Assembly (NCBI GenBank): GCA_964510955.1
Contig: CAZEDW010000070.1
Span: 1-8,598, forward strand
Source of the DNA: JAFLCM01 sp964510955
GTDB taxonomy: Bacteria; Planctomycetota; Phycisphaerae; Phycisphaerales; UBA1924
Length of the DNA stretch: 8,598 nt
Direction of reading: 5' to 3'
The notes beneath the pieces are model-generated. The model saw only the letters and a list, made by a program, of their open reading frames with translations, did not search any database and was not told the DNA's origin. Below are positions 1 through 5,998 of this stretch, in pieces. How positions within the stretch are numbered: the stretch's first letter is position 1; every line of letters begins with the position of its first letter. The position numbers and the translations under genes were made by a program.

Positions 1-165
1 CCCGCCCCCCGGCCCGCCCCCCGGACCTTCCGCCGGACGCGATGTCGGCGCCGGAGCCGTCCGTGCCGGCGGCGCGGCCACCGGCCGCTCATACAGACTC
101 TGCGCGGGCAACTCCTGCGCAACCAGGCAGCAAGCAACCCCGACGACCGCTCCACTGAGTTTCAT
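1..165 (-). CDS. flgH: Flagellar L-ring protein FlgH, N-terminal fragment (cut by window edge)
   Basis: The reverse strand reads 55 open codons from an ATG at 165 to the window edge. The protein starts MKLSGAVVGVACC, a short basic start and a hydrophobic stretch that look like a signal peptide. It continues AQSLYERP and then a Pro/Ala-rich linker ending in two GPGGG units. FlgH forms the outer-membrane L-ring of the flagellar basal body and is usually a lipoprotein. Cysteines lie at residues 12 and 13, but the lipobox is not a clean match, so lipidation is uncertain. The call rests mainly on position: flgH commonly follows flgF-flgG-flgA in flagellar operons. The SLY stretch after the signal peptide resembles the SLW seen early in many FlgH proteins. 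The upstream GGGGG is a poor ribosome site. The catalytic-free ring domain lies outside the window, so identity cannot be confirmed here. Confidence 0.6.
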   Translation of the reverse strand, partial: MKLSGAVVGVACCLVAQELPAQSLYERPVAAPPARTAPAPTSRPAEGPGGGPGGG

Positions 166-253
166 ACCAACCCCCGCCGCACACCCCATGCCATCGTGAG
201 CCTCACCACAAATGGCGGCCCCAGGACCGAGGACGCCAGGACTCCAGCACTGT

Positions 254-315
254 CCTCACCCCCACGCCCCCATCACCCCTACGCCCCCACCACCCCCACA
301 CCCGCTCCCCCCTCA
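254..315 (-). repeat. G-rich tract (copy A) beginning at the flgA stop codon
   Basis: Read on the minus strand from the flgA stop codon, the sequence is TGAGGGGGGAGCGGGTGTGG followed by further runs of four or five G separated by short TG, CGT or TGAT spacers, up to about position 254. It has more than four G-runs of at least three bases with short loops, so it meets the usual pattern for G-quadruplex formation in both DNA and the flgA mRNA. Its first 40 bases match the tract at 8527-8566 at 35 positions, including the stop codon itself. It lies in the 147-base flgA-flgH gap. The rest of that gap (166-253) has no gene that I can support. Confidence 0.8.
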
Positions 316-1368
316 CTCCACCATCACCCCGCGCCGCTCCCCGTCGATCTTCACCTGGAACACCGCCCGCTGGCGGTCCAGGCGGGCGCCGATGACGTCG
401 CCCACCGCCCCATCCTTGAGCGCCGTCGCCCGCGCCTTGACCGCGAGCCCGCCCTTGTAAATCCACACGTCCAGCGTCTCGTTCCGGCGCACCACGATCG
501 GCGGCACCAGCAGGTCCTGCGTCAGCACCGTCCCTTCACTCAGCCGCGACCGGGCGAGCTGCCCCACGGCCTGCTCGGCGGTCAGGTCCGCCACGCCCCT
601 GGCCGCCCCGGGCGAAACCCACTGCTCCAGCCGCTCGATGCCGTCCTCCGGCACCGGCTGTCTGCGGGCCAGCTCGCGCGTCAGCTTCAGCACACTCTGG
701 CGGACGAGCACCCGCGCCGGGATCGTCCGCGCCGCCGACTGCACGCCGTTCTCGATCAGGCGAGCCTCGATCAGCACCTGCCCCGATGTCCCCCCCGCCG
801 CCGGCGAGTTCAACGGTCGCGCCACCACCGAGCGGCTGTTCTCCGGCATATTGAGGAAATCTTCGTCCCGCGCATCGAACCCCACGCGGATGTCCGACTC
901 CGGCACGTCGACCGCCGCCAGCAGCGCCTGGACGACCCGCGTCCGCACCGTCAGTGGCCCGCTCAGATCGATCGGCGCCGGCTCGCCGATCCCCACCCGC
1001 GCCGCCACGGTCGCTGGCGCCGGTGCCAGCGTATCCACCCGGACCACGCAGCTCGACCCGGAAAACGCCAGCCCCGCGGTCGGCAGCGCGGCGTCGCTGA
1101 TCGCAGAGCGCACGTCCTGCAGGCGCACCAGCGCCACCCCCTTGGCGCCCCGGCGCGCCATCGCCGTCACATCCTCTTCGCTGAGCACCACCGCCGACGC
1201 GATCGCTCCCGGAACGCCGTCGCCCTCGACCACGTCGCCCACGGTGACCGCCCGCGGCGATTCCAGCCGGATCGACGGGCGCAGCGCCAGGTCCGCCCCG
1301 CGCACGCCCTGCGCCGCGGCGCAAACGCCCAGCACCGCCGCCAACCATGCTTGCGCTCCGCGTCTCAT
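313..1368 (-). CDS. flgA: Flagellar P-ring assembly chaperone FlgA
   Basis: FlgA is a periplasmic chaperone for assembly of FlgI into the P-ring around the flagellar rod. The 351-residue product begins with a signal peptide (basic MRRG, hydrophobic LAAVLGVCAAA, likely cleavage near residue 24). The C-terminal part, about residues 215-350, is the recognisable SAF/FlgA domain: EGTVLTQDLL (278-287), VVRRNETLDVWI (292-303), ALKDGAVGDVI (316-326) and a closing VFQVKIDGE strand. The region 25-210 is a long N-terminal extension. E. coli FlgA is about 219 residues, so this form is much larger, which I take to be lineage-specific. The start is supported by GAGGG six bases upstream and by the signal peptide. 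It follows flgG by 20 bases, consistent with one transcript. The stop codon forms the first bases of a G-rich repeat. Confidence 0.87.
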   Translation of the reverse strand: MRRGAQAWLAAVLGVCAAAQGVRGADLALRPSIRLESPRAVTVGDVVEGDGVPGAIASAVVLSEEDVTAMARRGAKGVALVRLQDVRSAISDAALPTAGLAFSGSSCVVRVDTLAPAPATVAARVGIGEPAPIDLSGPLTVRTRVVQALLAAVDVPESDIRVGFDARDEDFLNMPENSRSVVARPLNSPAAGGTSGQVLIEARLIENGVQSAARTIPARVLVRQSVLKLTRELARRQPVPEDGIERLEQWVSPGAARGVADLTAEQAVGQLARSRLSEGTVLTQDLLVPPIVVRRNETLDVWIYKGGLAVKARATALKDGAVGDVIGARLDRQRAVFQVKIDGERRGVMVE

Positions 1369-1388
1369 GGTGTGCCCTCAGGGGTTGT

Positions 1389-2213
1389 TTACCGGCGCAG
1401 CTGCGCCACGGCCCGCAGCGTGTCGTCCGCCGCCCGGATCACGTTGCTGTTCATCTCGAACGCCCGCTGCGTCTTGATCAGTTCCACCAGCTCGCTGGTC
1501 GGGTCCACGTTGCTCCCCTCCAGGGTCCCGGACCGGATCAGCCCCAGCGCGCCCTCGCCGGGGTTGCCGTCGACCGGCGGGCCGGAGGCGTCGGTCTCCG
1601 CGTACAGGTTCTCGCCGATCTGCTTCAGCCCCTCGGGGTTGATGAAGCCCGCGAGCTGGACCCTCCCGGCGGTCTGCGGCGTGGGGCTGCCCGCCGAGGT
1701 GTAGGTCACCTCGCCGTCGGAAGCGACAGAAATCGACTGGGCGTCCTGCGGGACCGTGATGATGGGGTCCAGCCGGCGGCCCACGTCGTTCCCGAGCACC
1801 AGCTCCCCGTTCTTGTTGCGACCCAGGTTGCCGGCGCGCGTGAACGCGATGCCGTTGGCGGCGCGGTCGGTCTCGACCTTCACCCGGAAAAAGCTCACCG
1901 CCTGCCCGCCGGATTCATCGATGGACAGGTCCAGCGGGTTGCCGGTGGTCACCGGCGGACCCGGCCTGAAATCGAGCTGGGTGCCTGACACCTTCACGCC
2001 CATGCCGACGTACAGGCCCGTGGGCCGCTGGTCGCCGCTCGCGTTCTCCGTCCCCGGGTGCGCCTTCTCCTGGTAGAGCAGGTCCTGGAAGTTCACGCGG
2101 CTGACCTTGAAGCCCTGGGTGTTCACGTTCGCCAGGTTGTTGGCGATCACGTCGAGCTGGGTGTTCAGGGCCGAAAGGCCCGACGCCGAGGAGTGCAGTG
2201 CGTTGATGGCCAT
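1389..2213 (-). CDS. flgG: Flagellar distal rod protein FlgG
   Basis: FlgG polymerises into the distal rod of the flagellar basal body and is exported by the flagellar type III apparatus, so no cleaved signal peptide is expected. The 274-residue product has the rod/hook N-terminal signature, SASGLSALNTQLDVIANN then LANVNTQGFK (about 8-36), and the C-terminal helix with SNVDPTSELVELI and KTQRAFEMNSNVI (234-259). Both ends form the coiled D0 domain. The middle contains PLDLSI (93-98), FTRAGN (124-129) and DPIITVPQDAQSI (139-151), all FlgG landmarks. The stretch around 99-124 is longer than the usual GFFxV-xFTRxG spacing. Length is close to E. coli FlgG (260). The ATG has GGTGA seven bases upstream, and that element partly overlaps a short CCGCG/CGCGG hairpin (2224-2237) that could limit access to it. 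Confidence 0.93.
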   Translation of the reverse strand: MAINALHSSASGLSALNTQLDVIANNLANVNTQGFKVSRVNFQDLLYQEKAHPGTENASGDQRPTGLYVGMGVKVSGTQLDFRPGPPVTTGNPLDLSIDESGGQAVSFFRVKVETDRAANGIAFTRAGNLGRNKNGELVLGNDVGRRLDPIITVPQDAQSISVASDGEVTYTSAGSPTPQTAGRVQLAGFINPEGLKQIGENLYAETDASGPPVDGNPGEGALGLIRSGTLEGSNVDPTSELVELIKTQRAFEMNSNVIRAADDTLRAVAQLRR

Positions 2214-2457
2214 GGTGTTTTCACCGCGGGATCGCGGAAAACGTGGAGAGAATCACTGAAGGGAGAGCACGGGCGGGAACGCCACTCGGCCCGCCGCCGA
2301 GATCCCGGCGAGTTCAAGAGACCCGACGCAATCCGCGGGCCACCAGCGCAGGCGCTGCCCGAATCCAGATCGACCGGGTGCAGATCGCTGCGCCGATGCC
2401 ATCCAAACGCCAGCTTGAAACCACTCTCCGCGCCCTCCGCGTCTCCGCGGAGAGTCC
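2214..2457. other. flgF-flgG intergenic region (244 bases, no gene)
   Basis: This gap is unusually long for two adjacent rod genes on one strand. I see no convincing coding frame in it. Next to the flgF stop it carries a 10-base-pair hairpin with tandem CGCGGAG units, listed separately. Next to the flgG start it has a small CCGCG-GGAT-CGCGG hairpin (2224-2237). A TGGCAT-N7-AGC sequence (2386-2401, minus strand) has GG and GC at the spacing of a sigma-54 promoter but fits the consensus poorly. The gap may let flgG be expressed separately from flgF, but nothing here proves it. Confidence 0.5.
2423..2455 (-). repeat. Hairpin of tandem CGCGGAG units just after flgF
   Basis: ACTCTCCGCG (2423-2432) and CGCGGAGAGT (2446-2455) are perfect 10-base inverted repeats around a 13-base loop, ending two bases beyond the flgF stop codon. 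Read on the minus strand the element is also a tandem of three near-identical units: CGCGGAGA, CGCGGAGGG and CGCGGAGAG. I see no T-run after the stem, so it is not a classic intrinsic terminator. It could still protect the flgF mRNA 3' end or attenuate transcription. Similar short tandem motifs occur, in my recollection, scattered between genes of many environmental bacteria, so it may be a dispersed repeat. Confidence 0.7.
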
Positions 2458-3231
2458 TTACGAGACGCGGCCCAGCGACTGGATCGCACGGCTCATCATG
2501 TCGCTGTAGTACGAGATCATCGCCAGCCCGGACTGGGCCGCGTTGCTCGCGCCCGTCACGTCGATCATCGCACGCACCGCGTCGACCCCGGATTGCTCGA
2601 CGAAACCCTGCTGCACCTGCCCGTCAGCGGCGGACACCGACTGCCCGCCGGGCGAGAGCAGCCCGTTGCGATCCTTGATCAGCGACGACGGGTCCGGCAC
2701 GGTCGCGACGTCAAGCTTCCCCAGGCGCGACGAGCCCTGGCGCACCGTGCCGTCGGCCCCGATATCCACCGGCAGCGCCGACGCCGAGTCCACCCGGATC
2801 GGTGAACCGCCCGACAGCAGCGGGAATCCCGAGGCGGCGTTCACCAGCGTTCCGTCGGCCCCGATCGCCATCCGCCCGTCCCGCGTCAGCCGAACGCCAG
2901 ACTCACCCTGACCGCCCGGCGCCCGAGTGACGAAGAACCCATTGCCCTGGATCGCGGCATCAAGCCGGCGCCCGGTCTCGACCATCGGCCCCTGCGCCAT
3001 GCTGAGCTTCGTGGCCAGCGTCGTGACGCCGCCGCCGAGCTTCTCGAGCAGGTCGTTGGAAGGAAGCGACACGAGCCCCTTCTCCGTCCGCTCGGCCAGC
3101 CTCGCCCGGAACCCCAGCACGTCGGGCTTGAACCCGACGGTGTTCACGTTGGCCAGGTTGTTCGAGATCACGTCTTGCCGGGCCATCGACGCCGACACGC
3201 CGGACGCGGAGATGTACATCCCGTATTGCAT
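2458..3231 (-). CDS. flgF: Flagellar proximal rod protein FlgF
   Basis: FlgF builds part of the proximal rod of the flagellum. The 257-residue product is near the usual length (E. coli about 251). It begins MQYGMYISASGVSASM and has the rod signature SNNLANVNTVGFK (23-35). LDAAIQGNGFFV (90-101) and LTRDGR (115-120) follow, which are the FlgF/FlgG core landmarks. The C-terminal helix, QGFVEQSGVDAVRAMIDVT (208-226), matches the position of the usual SNVDPVxEM motif but is divergent. The MYISASG start and the AAIQGNGFF phrase favour FlgF over FlgG, and the gene order agrees. It could also be annotated simply as a flagellar hook-basal body protein. A GAGA element lies about nine bases upstream of the ATG. 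A possible small gene ends three bases upstream of this start. Confidence 0.87.
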   Translation of the reverse strand: MQYGMYISASGVSASMARQDVISNNLANVNTVGFKPDVLGFRARLAERTEKGLVSLPSNDLLEKLGGGVTTLATKLSMAQGPMVETGRRLDAAIQGNGFFVTRAPGGQGESGVRLTRDGRMAIGADGTLVNAASGFPLLSGGSPIRVDSASALPVDIGADGTVRQGSSRLGKLDVATVPDPSSLIKDRNGLLSPGGQSVSAADGQVQQGFVEQSGVDAVRAMIDVTGASNAAQSGLAMISYYSDMMSRAIQSLGRVS

Positions 3232-3234
3232 GGA

Positions 3235-3450
3235 TCAGTCTCGCCCCGCCGCGCCGGTTGAGTCTGAGCTGACGCGCAACAACTGCGCCATGTGCAGCGC
3301 CGCCGCCAGCCTGGCCGCGCTCAGCAGCCGTGAGCCCACGCACAGCGATCCGAGCTCGGGTGCCCCGCGATGACGCAGGGATTGATCCCGATCAAGGCGA
3401 GCGGTGGCTTCCATCGGTTCGGCCTTGTCGTCGCGCGTCGAGAGCTTCAT
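3235..3450 (-). CDS. Possible small gene (71 codons) immediately upstream of flgF
   Basis: I do not recognise this product. It opens MKLSTRDDKAEPMEATAR and has a helical, hydrophobic-patterned segment from about residue 36 to 60 (VGSRLLSAARLAAALHMAQLL), with polar ends. Its TGA lies three bases before the flgF ATG, a spacing suited to translational coupling. Counting codons by hand, 56 of 71 end in G or C, as expected for a real gene in this genome. However, a random open frame in DNA this rich in GC would score nearly as well. The upstream GGGCAGG is a modest ribosome site. It could be a small regulator or chaperone of the flagellar operon, or merely an open frame in a 5' untranslated leader. 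Confidence 0.35.
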   Translation of the reverse strand: MKLSTRDDKAEPMEATARLDRDQSLRHRGAPELGSLCVGSRLLSAARLAAALHMAQLLRVSSDSTGAAGRD

Positions 3451-3684
3451 GGCCTGCCCGACACAACGGCCGTGCCAGCCGCGGGGAGCACCACCGGAGG
3501 GGGAATGGGGACGGGTCCATGGTCCCGATCAGCAGAACCGGTTTGCCAAGGTCCGAGAATCGCGCAACGTGTGCGGCGATGCGCCTCTTCGACCGCCTGC
3601 GCAGTCCGAGAATAGCGCACCTCGTGCGCCGAAAAGGGGGCGTCACGCCCGGCCCGCGCGAGCGCCGATCTTCCACGCTCGCCG
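3451..3684. other. Divergent intergenic region between the flagellar operon and xerD
   Basis: Promoters for the leftward flagellar operon and rightward xerD should lie here, but I see no convincing -35/-10, sigma-54 or sigma-28 box. Its main content is a 29-base direct repeat (3551-3579 and 3604-3632), listed separately. The bases just before xerD have no Shine-Dalgarno-like sequence. Several open frames cross the region on both strands, but none has recognisable protein features. Confidence 0.5.
3551..3632. repeat. Pair of 29-base direct repeats, operator-like
   Basis: Both copies begin GTCCGAGAAT and end CGA. They lie at 3551-3579 and 3604-3632 and match at 24 of 29 positions. Start-to-start spacing is 53 bases, close to five turns of the helix, so proteins bound at both would face the same side. 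The second copy contains a perfect hairpin, GCGCAC-CTC-GTGCGC; in the first this is reduced to CGCA-N5-TGCG. The location between divergent genes suggests a regulator-binding pair, but no binding protein is identifiable from the sequence. Confidence 0.55.
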
Positions 3685-4617
3685 ATGCCCGTTCTAGCCG
3701 CCAACCCGGCCGAGGCCTTCCTGTCGTATCTGCGCGTGGAGTGCGGGCTGAGCCCGAACACCCTGGCGGCGTACGAGCGGGATTTGCGCGACCTGGCCCT
3801 GGACCTGTCGCAGCACGGGGTCACGGAGCCCGCCAACGCGTCGACCGGCGACCTGATCGGGCACCTCACCCGGCTCCGCACCGAGCACAAGCTCGCCTCG
3901 ACCAGCATCGCGCGCCATCTGGCGACCATCCGGATGTTCTTCCGCTGGATCACCAGCGAGCGCCGGGCGACGGACAACCCCGCCGACCAGCTCGAACGCC
4001 CCAGCCAGTGGAAGCGACTTCCCGAGGTGCTGAACCGCCCGTCCATCGGGGCCCTGCTGAAGGCGCCGGACCGGCTCCGCGAGCAGTCGGACGACTCCGA
4101 CGCCGTCCCCATCTGGCTCCGTGACACCGCGATGCTCGAGACCATGTACGCCTGCGGCCTTCGCGCCAGCGAGGTGTGCGCGCTGTGCCGCTCCGACATG
4201 CTGCGGACGCTGGGGGTGATGCGGGTGACGGGCAAGGGCAACAAGCAGCGGCTGGTGCCGTACGGCAGGCCGGCGGAGCAGTCGCTCGACGAATACTTCC
4301 AGGACTGCCGCCCGCGCCTGCTCAAGCCCGACGGGCGCGACCTGGACCGCATCTTCCTCTCGCGCACGGGGCGCCCGCTGGAGCGCGTGGCGGTGTGGCA
4401 GATCGTGACCCGGCACGCGCGGGCCGCGGGCCTGCAGAGCGTTCATCCGCACGTCATGCGTCACACCTTCGCCACGCACCTGCTGGTGGGCGGGGCCGAC
4501 TTGCGCGTGGTGCAGGAACTGCTGGGGCACTCGAGCATCAGCACGACGCAGGTGTACACGCGGGTGGACCAGCCGAGGCTGAAGGAAGTGCACAGGCGGT
4601 TCCATCCTAGGGGGTAG
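3685..4617 (+). CDS. xerD: Site-specific tyrosine recombinase XerD
   Basis: XerC and XerD recombine dif to resolve chromosome dimers at division. The 310-residue protein has the N-terminal SAM-like core-binding domain (about 8-95, with FLSYLRVECGLSPNTLAAY) and the C-terminal catalytic domain (about 115-305). All catalytic residues are visible: R160 (CGLRASEV), K184 (TGKGNK), H256 and R259 (HVMRH), H282 (GHSS) and nucleophile Y291 (VYTRVD). From memory, E. coli XerD has R148, K172, H244, R247, H270 and Y279. All six are offset by exactly 12, and the length differs by 12, so the whole catalytic domain aligns without gaps. XerC cannot be fully excluded, and a single-gene system is possible. High GC like the chromosome, so it looks native rather than part of a mobile element. 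No ribosome site is evident upstream. Confidence 0.9.
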   Translation: MPVLAANPAEAFLSYLRVECGLSPNTLAAYERDLRDLALDLSQHGVTEPANASTGDLIGHLTRLRTEHKLASTSIARHLATIRMFFRWITSERRATDNPADQLERPSQWKRLPEVLNRPSIGALLKAPDRLREQSDDSDAVPIWLRDTAMLETMYACGLRASEVCALCRSDMLRTLGVMRVTGKGNKQRLVPYGRPAEQSLDEYFQDCRPRLLKPDGRDLDRIFLSRTGRPLERVAVWQIVTRHARAAGLQSVHPHVMRHTFATHLLVGGADLRVVQELLGHSSISTTQVYTRVDQPRLKEVHRRFHPRG

Positions 4618-4632
4618 AATCTCAAGGCTCTG

Positions 4633-4660
4633 TTGGCGTCCCCTCGGCCACAAACGCCAA
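4633..4660. repeat. Inverted repeat between xerD and the three-gene module
   Basis: TTGGCGT (4633-4639) and ACGCCAA (4654-4660) are perfect inverted 7-mers around a 14-base centre, 16 bases after the xerD stop. No T-run follows, so a standard intrinsic terminator is unlikely. It could be a weak or factor-assisted terminator for xerD, or an operator for the downstream operon. It also marks roughly where base composition drops. Confidence 0.45.
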
Positions 4661-4718
4661 GGGCGATCAGTAGGTCCCAAGAGTCGCTCCCCGGCGTATT
4701 GAATTCTGAGAGTCCAGC

Positions 4719-5507
4719 ATGTCGGCCGTGACATCAGTCCCTTCGCCTTCGTACCCTCACCTTGGCCGAGCGCCGATTATCGAGGCCGTGATCGATTTGC
4801 GTGCATCGGCCACCAGTCAGTGGGATCGACAGGCAGTGACTGATCGGCTGCGCGCGGAGCTACCGGACTACCCGGTGATCAAGCAAGTCAACGCGGTGTC
4901 GATCACCGTCCCCTTTGCTATCGCAATCGGCGAGGCAGCTGAACCGGTAAATGGCGAATCTGCAGAGAAGAAGGAAGCGTGGTCGGGTATACGGCTGACG
5001 ACCGAAGGGGACGCCGCGAAGCGCATCGCGACATTTACTCGCGACGGGTTTGGGTTCAGCCACCTCGCCCCCTATTCTGATTGGGGAACATTTCAAACCG
5101 AGGCGTTACGACTCTGGTCGATTCACTCGGCACTAGCGGGAATCGCCGACGTATCAAGGCTTGGCGTTCGCTTCATTAACCGGATTGAGTTGCCGGCAAC
5201 CGACGCGGATATCCACGATTTTCTTGCTGGGTATCCTCGAATGATGGAGGGCGCACCGGTAGCCGGATTTATGCACCATGATCTGGTCCGCATGCCTCCA
5301 TACCTTGCGAACCTCATCCGTACTGTTCAACCGCCGAGCGCGAGCCGGCCGTCCGCGGCGCTGATTGTCGACATCGACGTCTTCACGGAGGAACGATTCC
5401 GACCATCCACGGTCGCGCTGACCGAGAGATTGGGTCAGATGCGGCAACTCAAGAACCGTCTGTTCTTTGCCACGGTGACACAACGAGTCATAGAATCGCA
5501 CCTATGA
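4719..5507 (+). CDS. TIGR04255 family protein (first gene of three-gene module)
   Basis: The 262-residue product fits the TIGR04255 family, proteins of about 260 residues found sporadically in bacteria and archaea, with no established biochemical role that I know of. Family landmarks are visible in order: APIIEAVIDLR (18-28), RDGFGFSHLAPYSDW (108-122), an LW helix (131-133), RLGVRFINRIELP (147-159), LIVDIDVF (215-222) and LKNRLFFATVT (244-254). There is no signal peptide or membrane segment, so it is probably cytosolic. GAGAG lies about eight bases before the ATG. The stop overlaps the next start as ATGA. GC is lower than in xerD and aroDE (57% at 5041-5100, 55% at 5221-5280, 67% at 4801-4860, versus 75% at 4321-4380). 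That, with the patchy distribution of the family, suggests horizontal acquisition. Family assignment is from memory of the motif pattern. Confidence 0.82.
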   Translation: MSAVTSVPSPSYPHLGRAPIIEAVIDLRASATSQWDRQAVTDRLRAELPDYPVIKQVNAVSITVPFAIAIGEAAEPVNGESAEKKEAWSGIRLTTEGDAAKRIATFTRDGFGFSHLAPYSDWGTFQTEALRLWSIHSALAGIADVSRLGVRFINRIELPATDADIHDFLAGYPRMMEGAPVAGFMHHDLVRMPPYLANLIRTVQPPSASRPSAALIVDIDVFTEERFRPSTVALTERLGQMRQLKNRLFFATVTQRVIESHL

Positions 5508-5998
5508 GCCGCATCGTAGCTTCAATGCTGGTCTCCCTTCCTTCACCCGGATTGTCCCCTGGTGCAAGCGAGTGCGCATTGCTTGTGCATGAGCACCTTG
5601 TCGCGTCCAGGCGGATGATCCAAAAGTCCGAGAGCCTCGGGTGTGAAGCAACAATTGATGAAGTCCGCGCGCTGGCTGGGGAACTCAACACTCCGGGCTG
5701 GGACGGAGACAAAGCGCGCCCTGTGAGCCGCCACACGATGGCGGCCGCTGAAAGACTTGTCCGATCGCTACCTCTGGGCATGAGCCTACCAACGATCGGA
5801 GCCGAACCCGATGGTTCGCTGACGTTGGAATGGTACAAGTCACCTCATCGGGTTGTTTCGGTCAGTGTGTCACCTGACGGCAGCCTGCACTATGCCGCAC
5901 TGATTGGCACCAGCGCCCAGTATGGCAGGGAGCCACAGTTGGACTCCATACCCCCCGTTATTCTTCGTCTTGCCGAGGATGTGGAGCGGGAGAGGTGA
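5504..5998 (+). CDS. Uncharacterised GWDG-motif protein (second gene of module)
   Basis: The function of this 164-residue protein is unknown. Visible features are an N-terminal hydrophobic stretch (7-18) not strong enough to call a signal, then GWDGDKARPVS (65-75) followed by a helix AAAERLVRSLP (80-90). Next come two β-rich phrases, EPDGSLTLEWY (101-111) and SVSVSPDGSLHYAALIG (119-135), then GREP (141-144) and a C-terminal IPPVILRLAEDV helix (149-160). The GWDG, LEWY and SVSxxPDG pattern resembles a widespread hypothetical family that I recall seeing next to proteins like the following gene, but I cannot name a Pfam entry. The start is set by the ATGA overlap with the upstream gene; ribosome-site sequence is weak, consistent with translational coupling. 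A later in-frame ATG at 5525 is possible. Confidence 0.72.
   Translation: MSRIVASMLVSLPSPGLSPGASECALLVHEHLVASRRMIQKSESLGCEATIDEVRALAGELNTPGWDGDKARPVSRHTMAAAERLVRSLPLGMSLPTIGAEPDGSLTLEWYKSPHRVVSVSVSPDGSLHYAALIGTSAQYGREPQLDSIPPVILRLAEDVERER

Noticed and set aside
196..1704. A 502-codon open frame on the plus strand opposite flgA and flgG
   Set aside because: The translation is rich in Pro, His and Arg with no domain, as expected for the antisense of high-GC genes. The minus strand encodes clear FlgA and FlgG.
3447..4367. A 306-codon open frame on the minus strand opposite xerD
   Set aside because: Arg/Ser-rich antisense translation without motifs, whereas the plus strand has a complete catalytic recombinase.
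4633..4660. The inverted repeat is 28 bases, the same length as a dif site, and lies next to xerD
   Set aside because: In dif the conserved dyad is the inner TTAT/ATAA part of the arms beside the 6-base centre. Here only the outer seven bases are symmetrical and no TTAT-like core is present.
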